Counted from the first letter of the stretch, positions 1 to 6,138 are shown. The stretch: DNA of 16,378 nt from Methanobacteriota archaeon (GCA_023409695.1 JAEYQZ010000045.1:1-16378), one strand, 5' to 3'. Translations and numbers: made by a program. Notes: generated by a model not told the origin, from the letters alone.

Positions 1-238
1 TCTTTATCAAGCGCGTCTGTGAATTACCATCGCATCCTTTAACCGAATATATTCCTGTTTTTGAAGTTTCTGTACTATCTTCTATAATTTGAAGCCATTC
101 AGGGTGAAAAGCATCCCCAGTACCAACTAAATCCAGCCCTTTAAGTTTGGACTCTGATGCAATTGTACTTATCACCATGTTTTTTGAAGTAGCCATTGAA
201 TAAAGACTGTGAATGTGTAGATCTGCATTAATAATCAT
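1..238 (-). CDS. Endonuclease Q-like PHP-domain protein, N-terminal 79 codons only
   Basis: This is the 5' part of a leftward gene that continues beyond the window. The ATG is at 236-238 and a GGTG-type ribosome binding site lies just upstream. The visible protein opens with MIINADLHIHSLYSMATSKN. The D-L-H-I-H-S segment is metal-binding motif I of PHP phosphoesterase domains, and a V-G-T-G-D segment followed by H-P-E-W comes near residue 40. This arrangement, with the TSKxM stretch, matches the start of archaeal EndoQ (family TIGR00375), which nicks DNA 5' of deaminated bases such as uracil and hypoxanthine. The rest of the active site and the zinc region are outside the window, so the call rests on the N-terminus alone. 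An imperfect copy of the gene's first 14 bases lies exactly 200 bp upstream, beyond a hairpin cluster. The alternative is another PHP-family phosphoesterase. Confidence 0.75.
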   Translation of the reverse strand, partial: MIINADLHIHSLYSMATSKNMVISTIASESKLKGLDLVGTGDAFHPEWLQIIEDSTETSKTGIYSVKGCDGNSQTRLIK

Positions 239-438
239 CCAATCCCACCACTCGAAAATTTTTTAAATTTTCGGTGCCTCGAAAATCTCCGATTTTCAAA
301 GGCTTTTTTACAAAAAAAGCTGGACCAAAAAATCCTCGCCGTTGAAAAATCTTCGATTTTTCGGGCAGCAAAAACTTCGTTTTTGCATGCTTCGCTGCGG
401 TAGAAGATAACTTTAAAATATGGAGTATTAACAATCAT
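225..438. repeat. Imperfect direct repeat flanking a hairpin cluster
   Basis: The 14-base sequence gcattaataatcat at 225-238, which holds the EndoQ start codon, recurs as gtattaacaatcat at 425-438 with 12 of 14 matches. The similarity continues weakly for about nine bases (ccaatccca against atcaatcaca). The copies are exactly 200 bp apart and enclose the hairpin cluster at 249-400. This could be a target-site duplication made when the cluster arrived or a local duplication of the gene start. Chance similarity in AT-rich DNA cannot be excluded. Confidence 0.4.
249..400. repeat. Cluster of five short triloop hairpins upstream of the EndoQ gene
   Basis: Five perfect inverted repeats, each with a 3-base loop, follow one another: 253-273 (9-bp stem), 281-297 (7 bp), 302-320 (8 bp), 344-362 (8 bp) and 368-386 (8 bp). 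Two are extended by short outer pairings: cac 249-251 with gtg 274-276, and gcagc 365-369 with gctgc 394-398. The stems are AT-rich and usually close on the loop with C:G, as in gaaaaatc-ttc-gatttttc. The cluster fills most of the gap between the EndoQ start and the end of the PAC2 gene. Open frames that cross it are by-products of the repeats and not genes. It could act as an RNA 3'-end or stability element, or be a mobile palindromic element. Confidence 0.8.
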
Positions 439-499
439 ATCAATCACAACAAAATTAAATTAAAAATAAATAGTAATCGGGTTTAAAAAATAACTATAA

Positions 500-1267
500 T
501 TACCCGATGTATCTTAAATCTTCTTCGCCAGGAGCTATGTGCATTCTTTCAGCCATTTCTCGCTCCATTTGCTGAGCTTTGGATATCATCTTACGAGTTT
601 CTTCTGCTCTTTCCTCTAATTTAGCGACATCCATTTCCATATTCAGTATATCAAGTAAAACTGTTAAAACTGCTTTAGATGCATCAGCATCTATGAAATA
701 GCCTGGTGTTTCACCCATAAGGCATACTCCATTAATACCTCGAAGCATTCCCATTCCTAAAAGAAGGCCTGATGCTCCGATTATACCGCCATCTGCGGAT
801 CTTAGAGTTACATTATGTTTTTTTAACATTTCAGCAAGTTCTAATGTAGTAGCTGCGCCTAAAACTTTTGATTTTTCAATAGGCTGTCCTGTTCCAAGAC
901 CACCGAGGGTGAACATCTGTTTAACCCCGTATTTTTCTACCAGGTCAAGTATAATTCCACATACTTCGTGTTGACCTTCTGGACTTAAACCCTGGGTGTT
1001 TCCAACAAGAATTATATAATCCTGCCCATTGTCACCGTTAAGTGCGTAAAACTCATTTTTCATTGGTTCAATAAGCCCTTCTTCACTTACAAAGACTTGT
1101 GGTGGAAATGATGGTGAGTATAACTCTGCGAATTTTTTTGCATCGAGTTCATGAATTATATGCTCTGCAACTAATTTACCAACGTGACCGATTCCCGGAA
1201 GTGCCTCTATGAATATGGGTTCTTTGAGATCCACTTCTTCTATCATCTTCACATAAGTTTTATTCAT
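500..1267 (-). CDS. PAC2-family protein (proteasome assembly chaperone-like)
   Basis: The 255-residue product belongs to the PAC2 family, the archaeal relatives of eukaryotic proteasome assembly chaperones (PbaA/PbaB type). Early landmarks are A-L-P-G-I-G-H-V-G-K near residues 23-32 and the conserved G-G-L-G-T-G region in the middle. An ASGLLLGMG stretch follows. The C-terminal third, from about residue 205, is charged and probably helical or coiled-coil. The protein ends in R-Y-I-G, so the tyrosine is third from the end and not penultimate as in a strict HbYX proteasome-docking tail. The ATG directly abuts the nop10 stop codon, and its ribosome binding site (ggagtgat) lies inside nop10, which implies translational coupling. 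A role in proteasome assembly is inferred from family membership; several PAC2 proteins in archaea have no tested function. Confidence 0.85.
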   Translation of the reverse strand: MNKTYVKMIEEVDLKEPIFIEALPGIGHVGKLVAEHIIHELDAKKFAELYSPSFPPQVFVSEEGLIEPMKNEFYALNGDNGQDYIILVGNTQGLSPEGQHEVCGIILDLVEKYGVKQMFTLGGLGTGQPIEKSKVLGAATTLELAEMLKKHNVTLRSADGGIIGASGLLLGMGMLRGINGVCLMGETPGYFIDADASKAVLTVLLDILNMEMDVAKLEERAEETRKMISKAQQMEREMAERMHIAPGEEDLRYIG

Positions 1268-1444
1268 CTAATCACTCCTTTTTTTAAGCAGTTGTTTTTT
1301 AAGTATTCTCCTGTACTTCCCATATTTATCTTCAGGAGAATACTTAGGCGGATATACCACTCCAACTTCACCTTCACAGTAAGGACATTTGTCTTTAAGT
1401 GTATACTCCCCGCAGGATTTACACTTTTTCATTTTCATTTTCAT
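1268..1444 (-). CDS. nop10: H/ACA ribonucleoprotein subunit Nop10
   Basis: This short gene encodes 58 residues or fewer. The sequence holds the signature K-K-C-K-S-C-G-E-Y-T-L-K-D-K-C-P-Y-C, a four-cysteine zinc ribbon, then P-P-K-Y-S-P-E-D-K-Y-G-K-Y-R-R, the arginine-rich helix typical of archaeal Nop10. Nop10 bridges Cbf5 and L7Ae in H/ACA guide complexes that pseudouridylate rRNA. Three in-frame ATGs occur at 1444, 1438 and 1432 (MKMKMKK). I chose the first because aggt lies six bases upstream of it; the second is equally plausible. The gene sits 37 bp after eif2a, and its TAG stop touches the PAC2 start. A perfect 13-bp inverted repeat lies inside the coding sequence at 1301-1345. Confidence 0.93.
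   Translation of the reverse strand: MKMKMKKCKSCGEYTLKDKCPYCEGEVGVVYPPKYSPEDKYGKYRRILKKQLLKKRSD
1301..1345. repeat. Perfect 13-bp inverted repeat inside nop10
   Basis: The arm aagtattctcctg at 1301-1313 is exactly complementary to caggagaatactt at 1333-1345, with a 19-base spacer. The repeat encodes the K-Y-S-P-E ... Y-R-R-I-L segment of Nop10. It could fold in the mRNA just before the PAC2 ribosome binding site, about 20 bases downstream in the transcript. It may be a coincidence of codon use. Confidence 0.8.
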
Positions 1445-1481
1445 TAAAAGACCTGTATCATACTATTATGGAGTTATATTC

Positions 1482-2261
1482 CTATTCTAATTCACGCTGG
1501 AATTCGCCTTCCCCGCCTTCCTCAACAACAAGTTCAATGCACTGCTGTGCTGCATCTTTCATTAAGTTTTCTGCTGTAAGGTAATCAGAAGATTTAACTA
1601 TTAATCGGTATCTTGGAGCTCCAACACATTGGACTGAAATATTATCAGCCTCAACAGATCCGAGTGCACTCTTTATTATATCAACACCATTCGGTGCATA
1701 AGATTTTAAGTTAATGTATCCAGTTATCTGAACTTCTGGAGGAGATATATTCTTTTTAGCAACTTCAGTTATGGTTGCTGCCCATTCCCCATCTATTCCT
1801 CTATCTTTAAGTGCACTTTCGCCTTCTTCTGCGGCTGTTTCAAACGCTTCGTAAAGATCACCGAATTCATCTATGATAGCATATCCAATTTCATCATATG
1901 CAATATCAAGATCTTTTCCTATTGATTTTGCGGATATTTCAAGCAGTTTTTCAGCTTTTTGTTCGATTTTCCACTGCTGAATTTTTCTTGTCCTTTGATC
2001 TTCCCTTATCCTTTTCATGGAAACGTCGACGTGGCCTTTTTTAGGGTTTACCCTTAAGACCCTTGCAACGATTTTCTGGTTTTCACGGACATAATCCCTG
2101 ATATTTTTTACCCATCCAGAAGATACTTCAGAAATGTGAATAAATGCTTCTTTTCCTTCATATTCTTCAAGAGAAGCAAATGCACCATAGTTTAAAACTT
2201 TGTGCACTGTTCCTACTATTAGATCTCCTTCGCTGGGCCATTCTCTTTTCATTCTTACCAT
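1482..2261 (-). CDS. eif2a: Translation initiation factor aIF2 subunit alpha
   Basis: The 259-residue product matches archaeal aIF2-alpha in length and layout. The first 85 residues or so form an S1 RNA-binding domain: G-D-L-I-V-G-T-V-H-K-V, then G-A-F-A-S-L-E-E-Y, then F-I-H-I-S-E-V. A helical middle follows, and an alpha/beta C-terminal domain that contacts the gamma subunit. aIF2 is the heterotrimer that brings initiator Met-tRNA to the small ribosomal subunit. The ATG at 2261 has aggt six bases upstream. The gene lies 36 bp after rps27e and 37 bp before nop10 in the conserved rpl44e-rps27e-eif2a-nop10 operon, which suggests one transcript. The C-terminus is acidic (VVEEGGEGEFQRELE). Confidence 0.96.
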   Translation of the reverse strand: MVRMKREWPSEGDLIVGTVHKVLNYGAFASLEEYEGKEAFIHISEVSSGWVKNIRDYVRENQKIVARVLRVNPKKGHVDVSMKRIREDQRTRKIQQWKIEQKAEKLLEISAKSIGKDLDIAYDEIGYAIIDEFGDLYEAFETAAEEGESALKDRGIDGEWAATITEVAKKNISPPEVQITGYINLKSYAPNGVDIIKSALGSVEADNISVQCVGAPRYRLIVKSSDYLTAENLMKDAAQQCIELVVEEGGEGEFQRELE

Positions 2262-2297
2262 TAAAACACCTGATTTTGGATTAGCCCTTAACTTTAA

Positions 2298-2483
2298 TTA
2301 ATCAAGGACTTCAATAATCTGAGCTACTATTTCAGATTTTCCGCCTTTTGGTTTTACCAGTGTTTTCCCACATATGATACACTGGACGTTTGATGCTGCG
2401 TGATCAAATACAGTCTGCTGATTTCCGCAGTCCAAACATTTGACTTTTAAAAAGTTACTTTTGTGAGTTCCTGTAATTGCCAT
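2298..2483 (-). CDS. rps27e: Small ribosomal subunit protein S27e (eS27)
   Basis: This 61-residue zinc-ribbon ribosomal protein has the two expected cysteine pairs: V-K-C-L-D-C-G near residues 14-20 and V-Q-C-I-I-C-G near residues 33-39. The rest also fits eS27, including the F-L-K-V-K-C-L-D-C entry and the G-K-T-L-V-K-P-K-G-G-K stretch. It is a structural protein of the 30S subunit. The ATG at 2483 is preceded by aggtgatctc, a strong ribosome binding site of the local type. Only eight bases separate it from the end of rpl44e, so the two are surely co-transcribed. Confidence 0.97.
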   Translation of the reverse strand: MAITGTHKSNFLKVKCLDCGNQQTVFDHAASNVQCIICGKTLVKPKGGKSEIVAQIIEVLD

Positions 2484-2491
2484 GAGATCAC

Positions 2492-2770
2492 CTAACTTAC
2501 AAACTCCACTTTTCCTGCTCTAAATGAGTTTCTTTTAATATGTGCTTTTCCACATTCTTTACATTTGTATCTTAAATCCAATTTTTTGACTGGTTTGTTT
2601 CCAGATGGAAGCGGCCTTGGATAACCTCTGTACCCGCTTGTAACCCGTCTGAACTGACGTTGCCCCCATTTAAGCTCGCTTGCTTTCCTTTTTTTGGATT
2701 GGAATACTTCGTGAAGAGTATGTTTTTTACAACTTGGACAGTAAGTTCTTCTTTCTTTTGGAATTTTCAT
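2492..2770 (-). CDS. rpl44e: Large ribosomal subunit protein L44e (eL42)
   Basis: The 92-residue product starts MKIPKERRTYCPSCKKHT and carries two zinc-binding pairs, C11/C14 and a C-terminal C-K-E-C-G. Between them lies a basic segment with the W-G-Q-R-Q-F and G-Y-P-R-P-L-P-S-G landmarks of eL42, which sits near the ribosomal E site. I start it at the ATG at 2770. An in-frame GTG at 2779 would add three residues, but it lies inside the ribosome binding site (gaggtgat), which is well placed for 2770. It is the first gene of the rpl44e-rps27e-eif2a-nop10-PAC2 series. Confidence 0.97.
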   Translation of the reverse strand: MKIPKERRTYCPSCKKHTLHEVFQSKKRKASELKWGQRQFRRVTSGYRGYPRPLPSGNKPVKKLDLRYKCKECGKAHIKRNSFRAGKVEFVS

Positions 2771-2800
2771 TATAATCACCTCTATTTATAAAAATAAACC

Positions 2801-2830
2801 ATATATTTATGATTAAAAATATAGTTATAT
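2801..2830 (-). promoter_or_regulatory. Possible TATA elements for the rpl44e operon
   Basis: Read on the minus strand, two TATA-like stretches precede rpl44e: ataaatatat at 2801-2810 and aatataactatattttt at about 2814-2830. The second would place a start near 2796 and give a short leader that includes the ribosome binding site. The DNA is so AT-rich that this is a suggestion only. Confidence 0.35.
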
Positions 2831-2949
2831 TAAACTCGAGAAAAAGCCATTAAAACCCGAATATTTTCAAAATAGGGATTTTAAGACCCTGAAAACGAAG
2901 TTTTCGGATGTTTTGTGGCTTGAAAATCTCATGATTTTCAAAGTTTAAT
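2829..2949. repeat. Nested hairpin cluster between gins51 and rpl44e
   Basis: An outer perfect 8-bp pairing, attaaact 2829-2836 with agtttaat 2942-2949, encloses several inner elements. A perfect 6-bp stem with a 3-base loop sits at 2891-2905 (gaaaac-gaa-gttttc). A 9-bp stem with a 4-base loop sits at 2920-2941 (ttgaaaatc-tcat-gattttcaa). A further pairing, aagccat..aaaac near 2845-2857 with gtttt.tggctt near 2911-2921, would add an intermediate stem. The whole could fold as a branched structure in either strand's RNA. It is built like the clusters at 249-400 and 12030-12232. Confidence 0.7.
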
Positions 2950-3155
2950 CGATATTAGCATTATTTATTCTTAATAGTTTATTTATATGTTTGGATTAAT
3001 TCTATCAATTCCTACAAAAATTAGATAATATGTATTACAATATGCAAAGATATATTTATAATAGACTATTTTAGACACGCATAGTTCAATTATTGGATTA
3101 TATAATGCATATTTTTGGCAAATAATATCAATGAATAGTTTTATGCAGCTACTAC
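2950..3155. other. AT-rich spacer downstream of gins51, no gene seen
   Basis: No credible reading frame lies here. The main feature is gatatatttataatag near 3049-3064, a TATA-like element that could work in either direction. On the minus strand it would give the rpl44e operon a leader of about 250 bases that includes the hairpin cluster at 2829-2949. On the plus strand it would make a non-coding transcript convergent with gins51. Neither is shown by the sequence alone. Confidence 0.4.
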
Positions 3156-4025
3156 TCACCTATAAGCTATTTTTTTATATTTCTCAATAAATTTCCCTTT
3201 ATTATTCTTTATGAGTATCCTTGCATTTGGCTCAGGCATCGTAATTATATCCTGAGGATACAAAGGGCCGTAAACTTTTTTATCAATACCCATAATAGAA
3301 GGGAGCTCTTCAAGAACCATTAGTGTTTTAACTGGATCCTTTTGATCGATTGCCTTTGAAATTCCTTTCTCAAGACTTTCAAAGTCCATTTCAGGTTCAA
3401 TTTCTAGTTCTAATTCAGGTTCTATAGGGGGTTCTATATCAGGTGCTTCAAATCCAGGAGTCGCATATGCCTGAAAACTTTCAATATCCTGTTCAATTCC
3501 GGCAGGTACTGCTTTTTTAACCTTGGCAGTGCTTATATTTTCATTAGCTAGCTGCACAGGTGGCTCAGGTATATCTGGTGCTTTAGATTTTAACTCCGGT
3601 TTTGCCTTTTTAGCTTTAAATTGAGCTAAAGGAGACTTCATCCCATGCCTGTATTTGGAAAGTGATTTTACGAGAGAATAATAAAGATCTTCTTCCTCGG
3701 GGGTTAAGTTTGCAGGGGGAATTGCAGGAGAATTTACATCTGAGTTCTCAGACTTTTCATCGAATATTCCATATGTACGATGCACATTCATCAAGGCACT
3801 ACTTGTTATTTTATATTCTCGCCTTTCACAGATTTCTGCTGCAATTCTCCTCGCATCTCTAAGGAGATATGATTCAAAAGAAAAAGGATTATTACCTATT
3901 TTCATTATCAGCTTATCTAAATAGTTGTGAACATCTTTATAGAAATTATCTCCAACATCGGCTAACCCACTTGTACTACGTTCTTTTTTTTGGATTTCCC
4001 TCAATCTCTGGAAAAACTCATCCAA
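3156..4025 (-). CDS. gins51: GINS replication complex subunit Gins51
   Basis: The 289-residue protein has an all-helical N-terminal part (about 1-95: MDEFFQRLREIQKKE ... SYLLRDARRIAAEIC), a long linker rich in proline and acidic residues (about 100-235), and a compact C-terminal domain with V-Y-G-P-L-Y-P-Q-D-I-I-T-M-P-E-P-N-A. The A-domain first and small B-domain last is the order of the Gins51 (Sld5/Psf1-like) subunit; archaeal Gins23 has the reverse. GINS binds MCM and the GAN/Cdc45-like nuclease and activates the replicative helicase. The gene follows pcn by 78 bp, the usual archaeal pairing, which supports the call as the primary sequence is weakly conserved. The repeated acidic-proline motif in the linker (IEPELELEIEPEMDFE) suggests a disordered tether. 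Confidence 0.88.
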   Translation of the reverse strand: MDEFFQRLREIQKKERSTSGLADVGDNFYKDVHNYLDKLIMKIGNNPFSFESYLLRDARRIAAEICERREYKITSSALMNVHRTYGIFDEKSENSDVNSPAIPPANLTPEEEDLYYSLVKSLSKYRHGMKSPLAQFKAKKAKPELKSKAPDIPEPPVQLANENISTAKVKKAVPAGIEQDIESFQAYATPGFEAPDIEPPIEPELELEIEPEMDFESLEKGISKAIDQKDPVKTLMVLEELPSIMGIDKKVYGPLYPQDIITMPEPNARILIKNNKGKFIEKYKKIAYR

Positions 4026-4103
4026 CCTTATTCCTCGCTTTTTAGATTACTGTACTTAATTGTATTTTTTGAGTCAATTAATTTTTTTGTATTAATATGA
4101 AGT

Positions 4104-4838
4104 CTATTCTTCACTTTCTATACGTGGAGCTAAAAGAAAACTAAGTTCTCCTTCTTCTGTAGCCATTTTTAAGGAGAGATTAAGAGGCATATCATTTCCA
4201 AGTTTTAAAACAATTGCATCTGAAAATTTATCTGCTTTTAGCATCTCTTTAATTTTTTCAAGTGAAAAAATGGATTTCGATTTTGTATCTATCTTTTCCC
4301 CGTGAAGATATTCGATTTTTGCATCACCAAATTCACCTTCAGCTTCTGCAATGAATTTATCTTCATCAACCATAAGTGCAATCTTATCTGAGACTATTTC
4401 AATATCCTGAATGGAATTTTTAAGGAGACTGAATGGGACCTCAAATTCAGTTGGGTACTCAAGGTCTGGTGGACTTGGTGCTTCATATTCAATATCTATA
4501 AGCCTTATTTTAAACCTACGTCTTGCATCCCCTTCAAATATAAGAATAAGATTTCCCTCATCTACTGAAAGTTCAACAATATCGTTGCTCTTTGCCCTTT
4601 TTAAGACTTTCATGAGCTCTTCTGTATCCACATTTATTTTTAAAGGCTCGTCGATAGTAAATTCATCAAATAATTGTGGTTTAAGTTCAAGGTGTACGAA
4701 TGTGATATGTGATCTATCCAGTGCATCTAATCTTAGACCTTCACTATCGGCCTGCATCTGTACTTCATCTACAATAGAAGATATAGCATCAAAACTGGTT
4801 TTTAAGATGTTCGAATCGCTCAGAACCGCTTTAAACAT
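4104..4838 (-). CDS. pcn: DNA polymerase sliding clamp (PCNA)
   Basis: The 244-residue length is that of a standard PCNA monomer, and the sequence begins MFKAVLSDSNILKTSFDAIS as in other methanogen clamps. Typical landmarks follow: A-D-S-E-G-L-R-L-D-A-L-D-R-S-H near residues 31-45, the interdomain region with Y-E-A-P-S-P-P-D-L-E-Y-P, and the C-terminal L-A-P-R-I-E, the hydrophobic pocket that binds PIP-box partners. It forms a trimeric ring that tethers DNA polymerases, ligase and FEN1 to DNA. The ATG at 4838 has a strong ribosome binding site (aaggagga) upstream. A TATA box overlapping the end of the preceding gene suggests its own promoter. gins51 follows and is probably co-transcribed. Confidence 0.97.
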   Translation of the reverse strand: MFKAVLSDSNILKTSFDAISSIVDEVQMQADSEGLRLDALDRSHITFVHLELKPQLFDEFTIDEPLKINVDTEELMKVLKRAKSNDIVELSVDEGNLILIFEGDARRRFKIRLIDIEYEAPSPPDLEYPTEFEVPFSLLKNSIQDIEIVSDKIALMVDEDKFIAEAEGEFGDAKIEYLHGEKIDTKSKSIFSLEKIKEMLKADKFSDAIVLKLGNDMPLNLSLKMATEEGELSFLLAPRIESEE

Positions 4839-4888
4839 TTTTATCCTCCTTCAATTTAAGACTTTCTGTTATTCTATTATTTGTTAGT

Positions 4889-4904
4889 TCTATTTATATT
4901 ATAC
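4889..4904 (-). promoter_or_regulatory. Likely TATA box of pcn
   Basis: On the minus strand ggtataatataaatag lies about 50-65 bases upstream of the pcn ATG and touches the stop codon of the preceding gene. A start about 25 bases downstream would give a leader of roughly 30-40 bases ending in the strong aaggagga ribosome binding site. Confidence 0.55.
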
Positions 4905-4905
4905 C

Positions 4906-5517
4906 CTATTCTTTTTCAGTTGAATTAGAAGACGTTCCATTGTGTGACTCGATTTCTTTATTTATTCCTTTAAAAAAAGATTTGTCAAGAAATCTACGGA
5001 CTAAAACTCCTCCCATTAAAAGAGCACCGGCTAAGATTAAAAATGCTGAAAACGATGAAACATCCTCAAATTGTACATTATCCGCTACTCTCTCAGGAGC
5101 CCCCGCGGATCCAATCATTAAAGAAATACCGGTATATATCAGTAAAATACCTGCAACAATTCCTATTACAAGTACCAGGTTGCTCTTTCCAGATTTAAGA
5201 TCTTTCCATTTATCAGAACTTATGAAATCTCCCAGCATTGGAAATGCATGAGGATCATGCTCTTTGTCCTGATCTTCTGAATTTTTATGTTTTTGTTCTT
5301 CAGAGTCTTTAGGAGTTTTATCTTCTAAATTTTCCATCTTTTTATCTTTTTTTTCAGATTTGCGAGTTGGAAACATAGAATCCATTTTTTTTAAGAAATC
5401 CGCCCTAGACTTAGAAGTGGTGGATTCTTCCTCCACTTTATTATCAGAATTCCTAGAAATTGTAGAATTTTCTTCCACATTTCCTTTAGAATTCTCTTTT
5501 TCTGAATTTTCTTTCAT
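4906..5517 (-). CDS. Conserved two-helix membrane protein of unknown function
   Basis: I do not recognise a named family for this 203-residue protein. Residues 1-112 are extremely hydrophilic, with many E, K, S, N and D, and likely disordered. A short less polar patch (FPMLGDFISSDKWKDL) sits near residues 92-107. Two transmembrane helices follow: about 113-136 (NLVLVIGIVAGILLIYTGIS) and about 157-174 (FSAFLILAGALLMGGVLV). The second ends in R-R, and a polar tail of about 29 residues follows. There is no signal peptide; both termini are probably on the same side, likely cytoplasmic. It lies between tfs and pcn, 75 bp after tfs, with a gaagggg ribosome binding site. I recall a similar small membrane gene at this place in other Methanobacteriales, but no role is known to me. 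Confidence 0.7.
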   Translation of the reverse strand: MKENSEKENSKGNVEENSTISRNSDNKVEEESTTSKSRADFLKKMDSMFPTRKSEKKDKKMENLEDKTPKDSEEQKHKNSEDQDKEHDPHAFPMLGDFISSDKWKDLKSGKSNLVLVIGIVAGILLIYTGISLMIGSAGAPERVADNVQFEDVSSFSAFLILAGALLMGGVLVRRFLDKSFFKGINKEIESHNGTSSNSTEKE

Positions 5518-5561
5518 AAAATAACCCCTTCACTATTGTGTAAGGTCTTATATTTCTAAAA

Positions 5562-5588
5562 TTCATCAACTGATGAACGGCAGTTGAT
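5562..5588. repeat. Overlapping competing inverted repeats between tfs and the membrane-protein gene
   Basis: Two perfect inverted repeats share an arm: ttcatca 5562-5568 with tgatgaa 5571-5577 (2-base centre), and atcaactg 5565-5572 with cagttgat 5581-5588 (8-base spacer). They cannot form together in one RNA. They lie just after the tfs stop codon and about 45 bases before the next ribosome binding site, where a terminator or attenuator could act. There is no clear T-run next to them. Confidence 0.55.
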
Positions 5589-5592
5589 TTAT

Positions 5593-5907
5593 CTAATCAT
5601 ATTCCCGCCAGGTCTGTCCACATTTAGTGCATCTTAAAAATCTTGTTTCAGATTCATCAGCCCTTCGGGTCTGCTGAAGCCACCAGTAGGCCTCTTTATT
5701 CCCGCACTTTGGACAAATTGCACGAGTAGTTGGTAATGTCTTTACATCATCACCTTTAACTATTATATTATCCTTGGATGATACTTTTTCAGAGACCTCA
5801 TACTCGTTTTTTTGTTCTTTGGTTATTTCCCTTTCATATCCGCATTTACATTTAAAGCAGTTATCCTTAGGAAACATGACAGTTCCACATTTTGGACAAA
5901 ATTCCAT
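5593..5907 (-). CDS. tfs: Transcription factor S (TFS, TFIIS-like cleavage factor)
   Basis: The 104-residue protein has an N-terminal zinc ribbon (M-E-F-C-P-K-C-G, further cysteines at 17, 20 and 22) and a C-terminal ribbon (C65-P-K-C68, C93-T-K-C96). The C-terminal ribbon carries the R-R-A-D-E-S-E-T-R-F loop at about residues 81-90. The acidic pair D84-E85 is the tip that enters the RNA polymerase active site and drives cleavage of backtracked RNA. The ATG at 5907 is preceded by aaggaggact, a textbook ribosome binding site; an in-frame ATG nine codons upstream lacks one and would add a non-homologous MIKLIRRTK. A palindrome at 5933-5954 covers the probable promoter. In this family the loop usually reads RSADE, so R-R-A-D-E is a mild variation. 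Confidence 0.96.
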   Translation of the reverse strand: MEFCPKCGTVMFPKDNCFKCKCGYEREITKEQKNEYEVSEKVSSKDNIIVKGDDVKTLPTTRAICPKCGNKEAYWWLQQTRRADESETRFLRCTKCGQTWREYD

Positions 5908-5932
5908 TTTAGTCCTCCTTATCAGTTTGATC

Positions 5933-5954
5933 AATTTATTTAGATAAATAAATT
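5933..5954 (-). promoter_or_regulatory. Palindrome over the likely tfs promoter
   Basis: aatttattta 5933-5942 and taaataaatt 5945-5954 form a perfect 10-bp inverted repeat around a 2-base centre. It ends 26 bases upstream of the tfs ATG. It contains TATA-like sequence at a suitable distance for tfs, so it could be the core promoter, an operator over it, or both. Low sequence complexity weakens the case. Confidence 0.45.
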
Positions 5955-6138
5955 TTTTAGTTTGATGTATTTGTGAGTTTAATAGTAACTTAATCTAAAA
6001 ATTATTGTAACTGTGATTAAAAAAAATAGTTTCTCAACACTTATAAACTTTATCCGAGTTTAAAATCATTAATAAGAATTATTTTGTGGTCTTTTAAAAA
6101 TTGGACTACCCTATTCATATACTGAAATAGGTTTGCAT

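Noticed and set aside
249..400. CRISPR array
   Set aside because: The repeated units differ in stem sequence, have no constant repeat or spacer length, and no cas genes are near.
228..447. Open frames of about 70 codons across the hairpin cluster
   Set aside because: Their residues (runs such as K-I-E-D-F-S and F-F-C-K-K) come straight from the palindromes, there is no ribosome binding site, and several frames are open at once. I treat them as by-products of the repeats.
5560..5590. C/D box small RNA suggested by tgatga-like sequences
   Set aside because: The match to the C box (RTGATGA) is imperfect on both strands and no D box (CTGA) with proper spacing or C'/D' pair is present.
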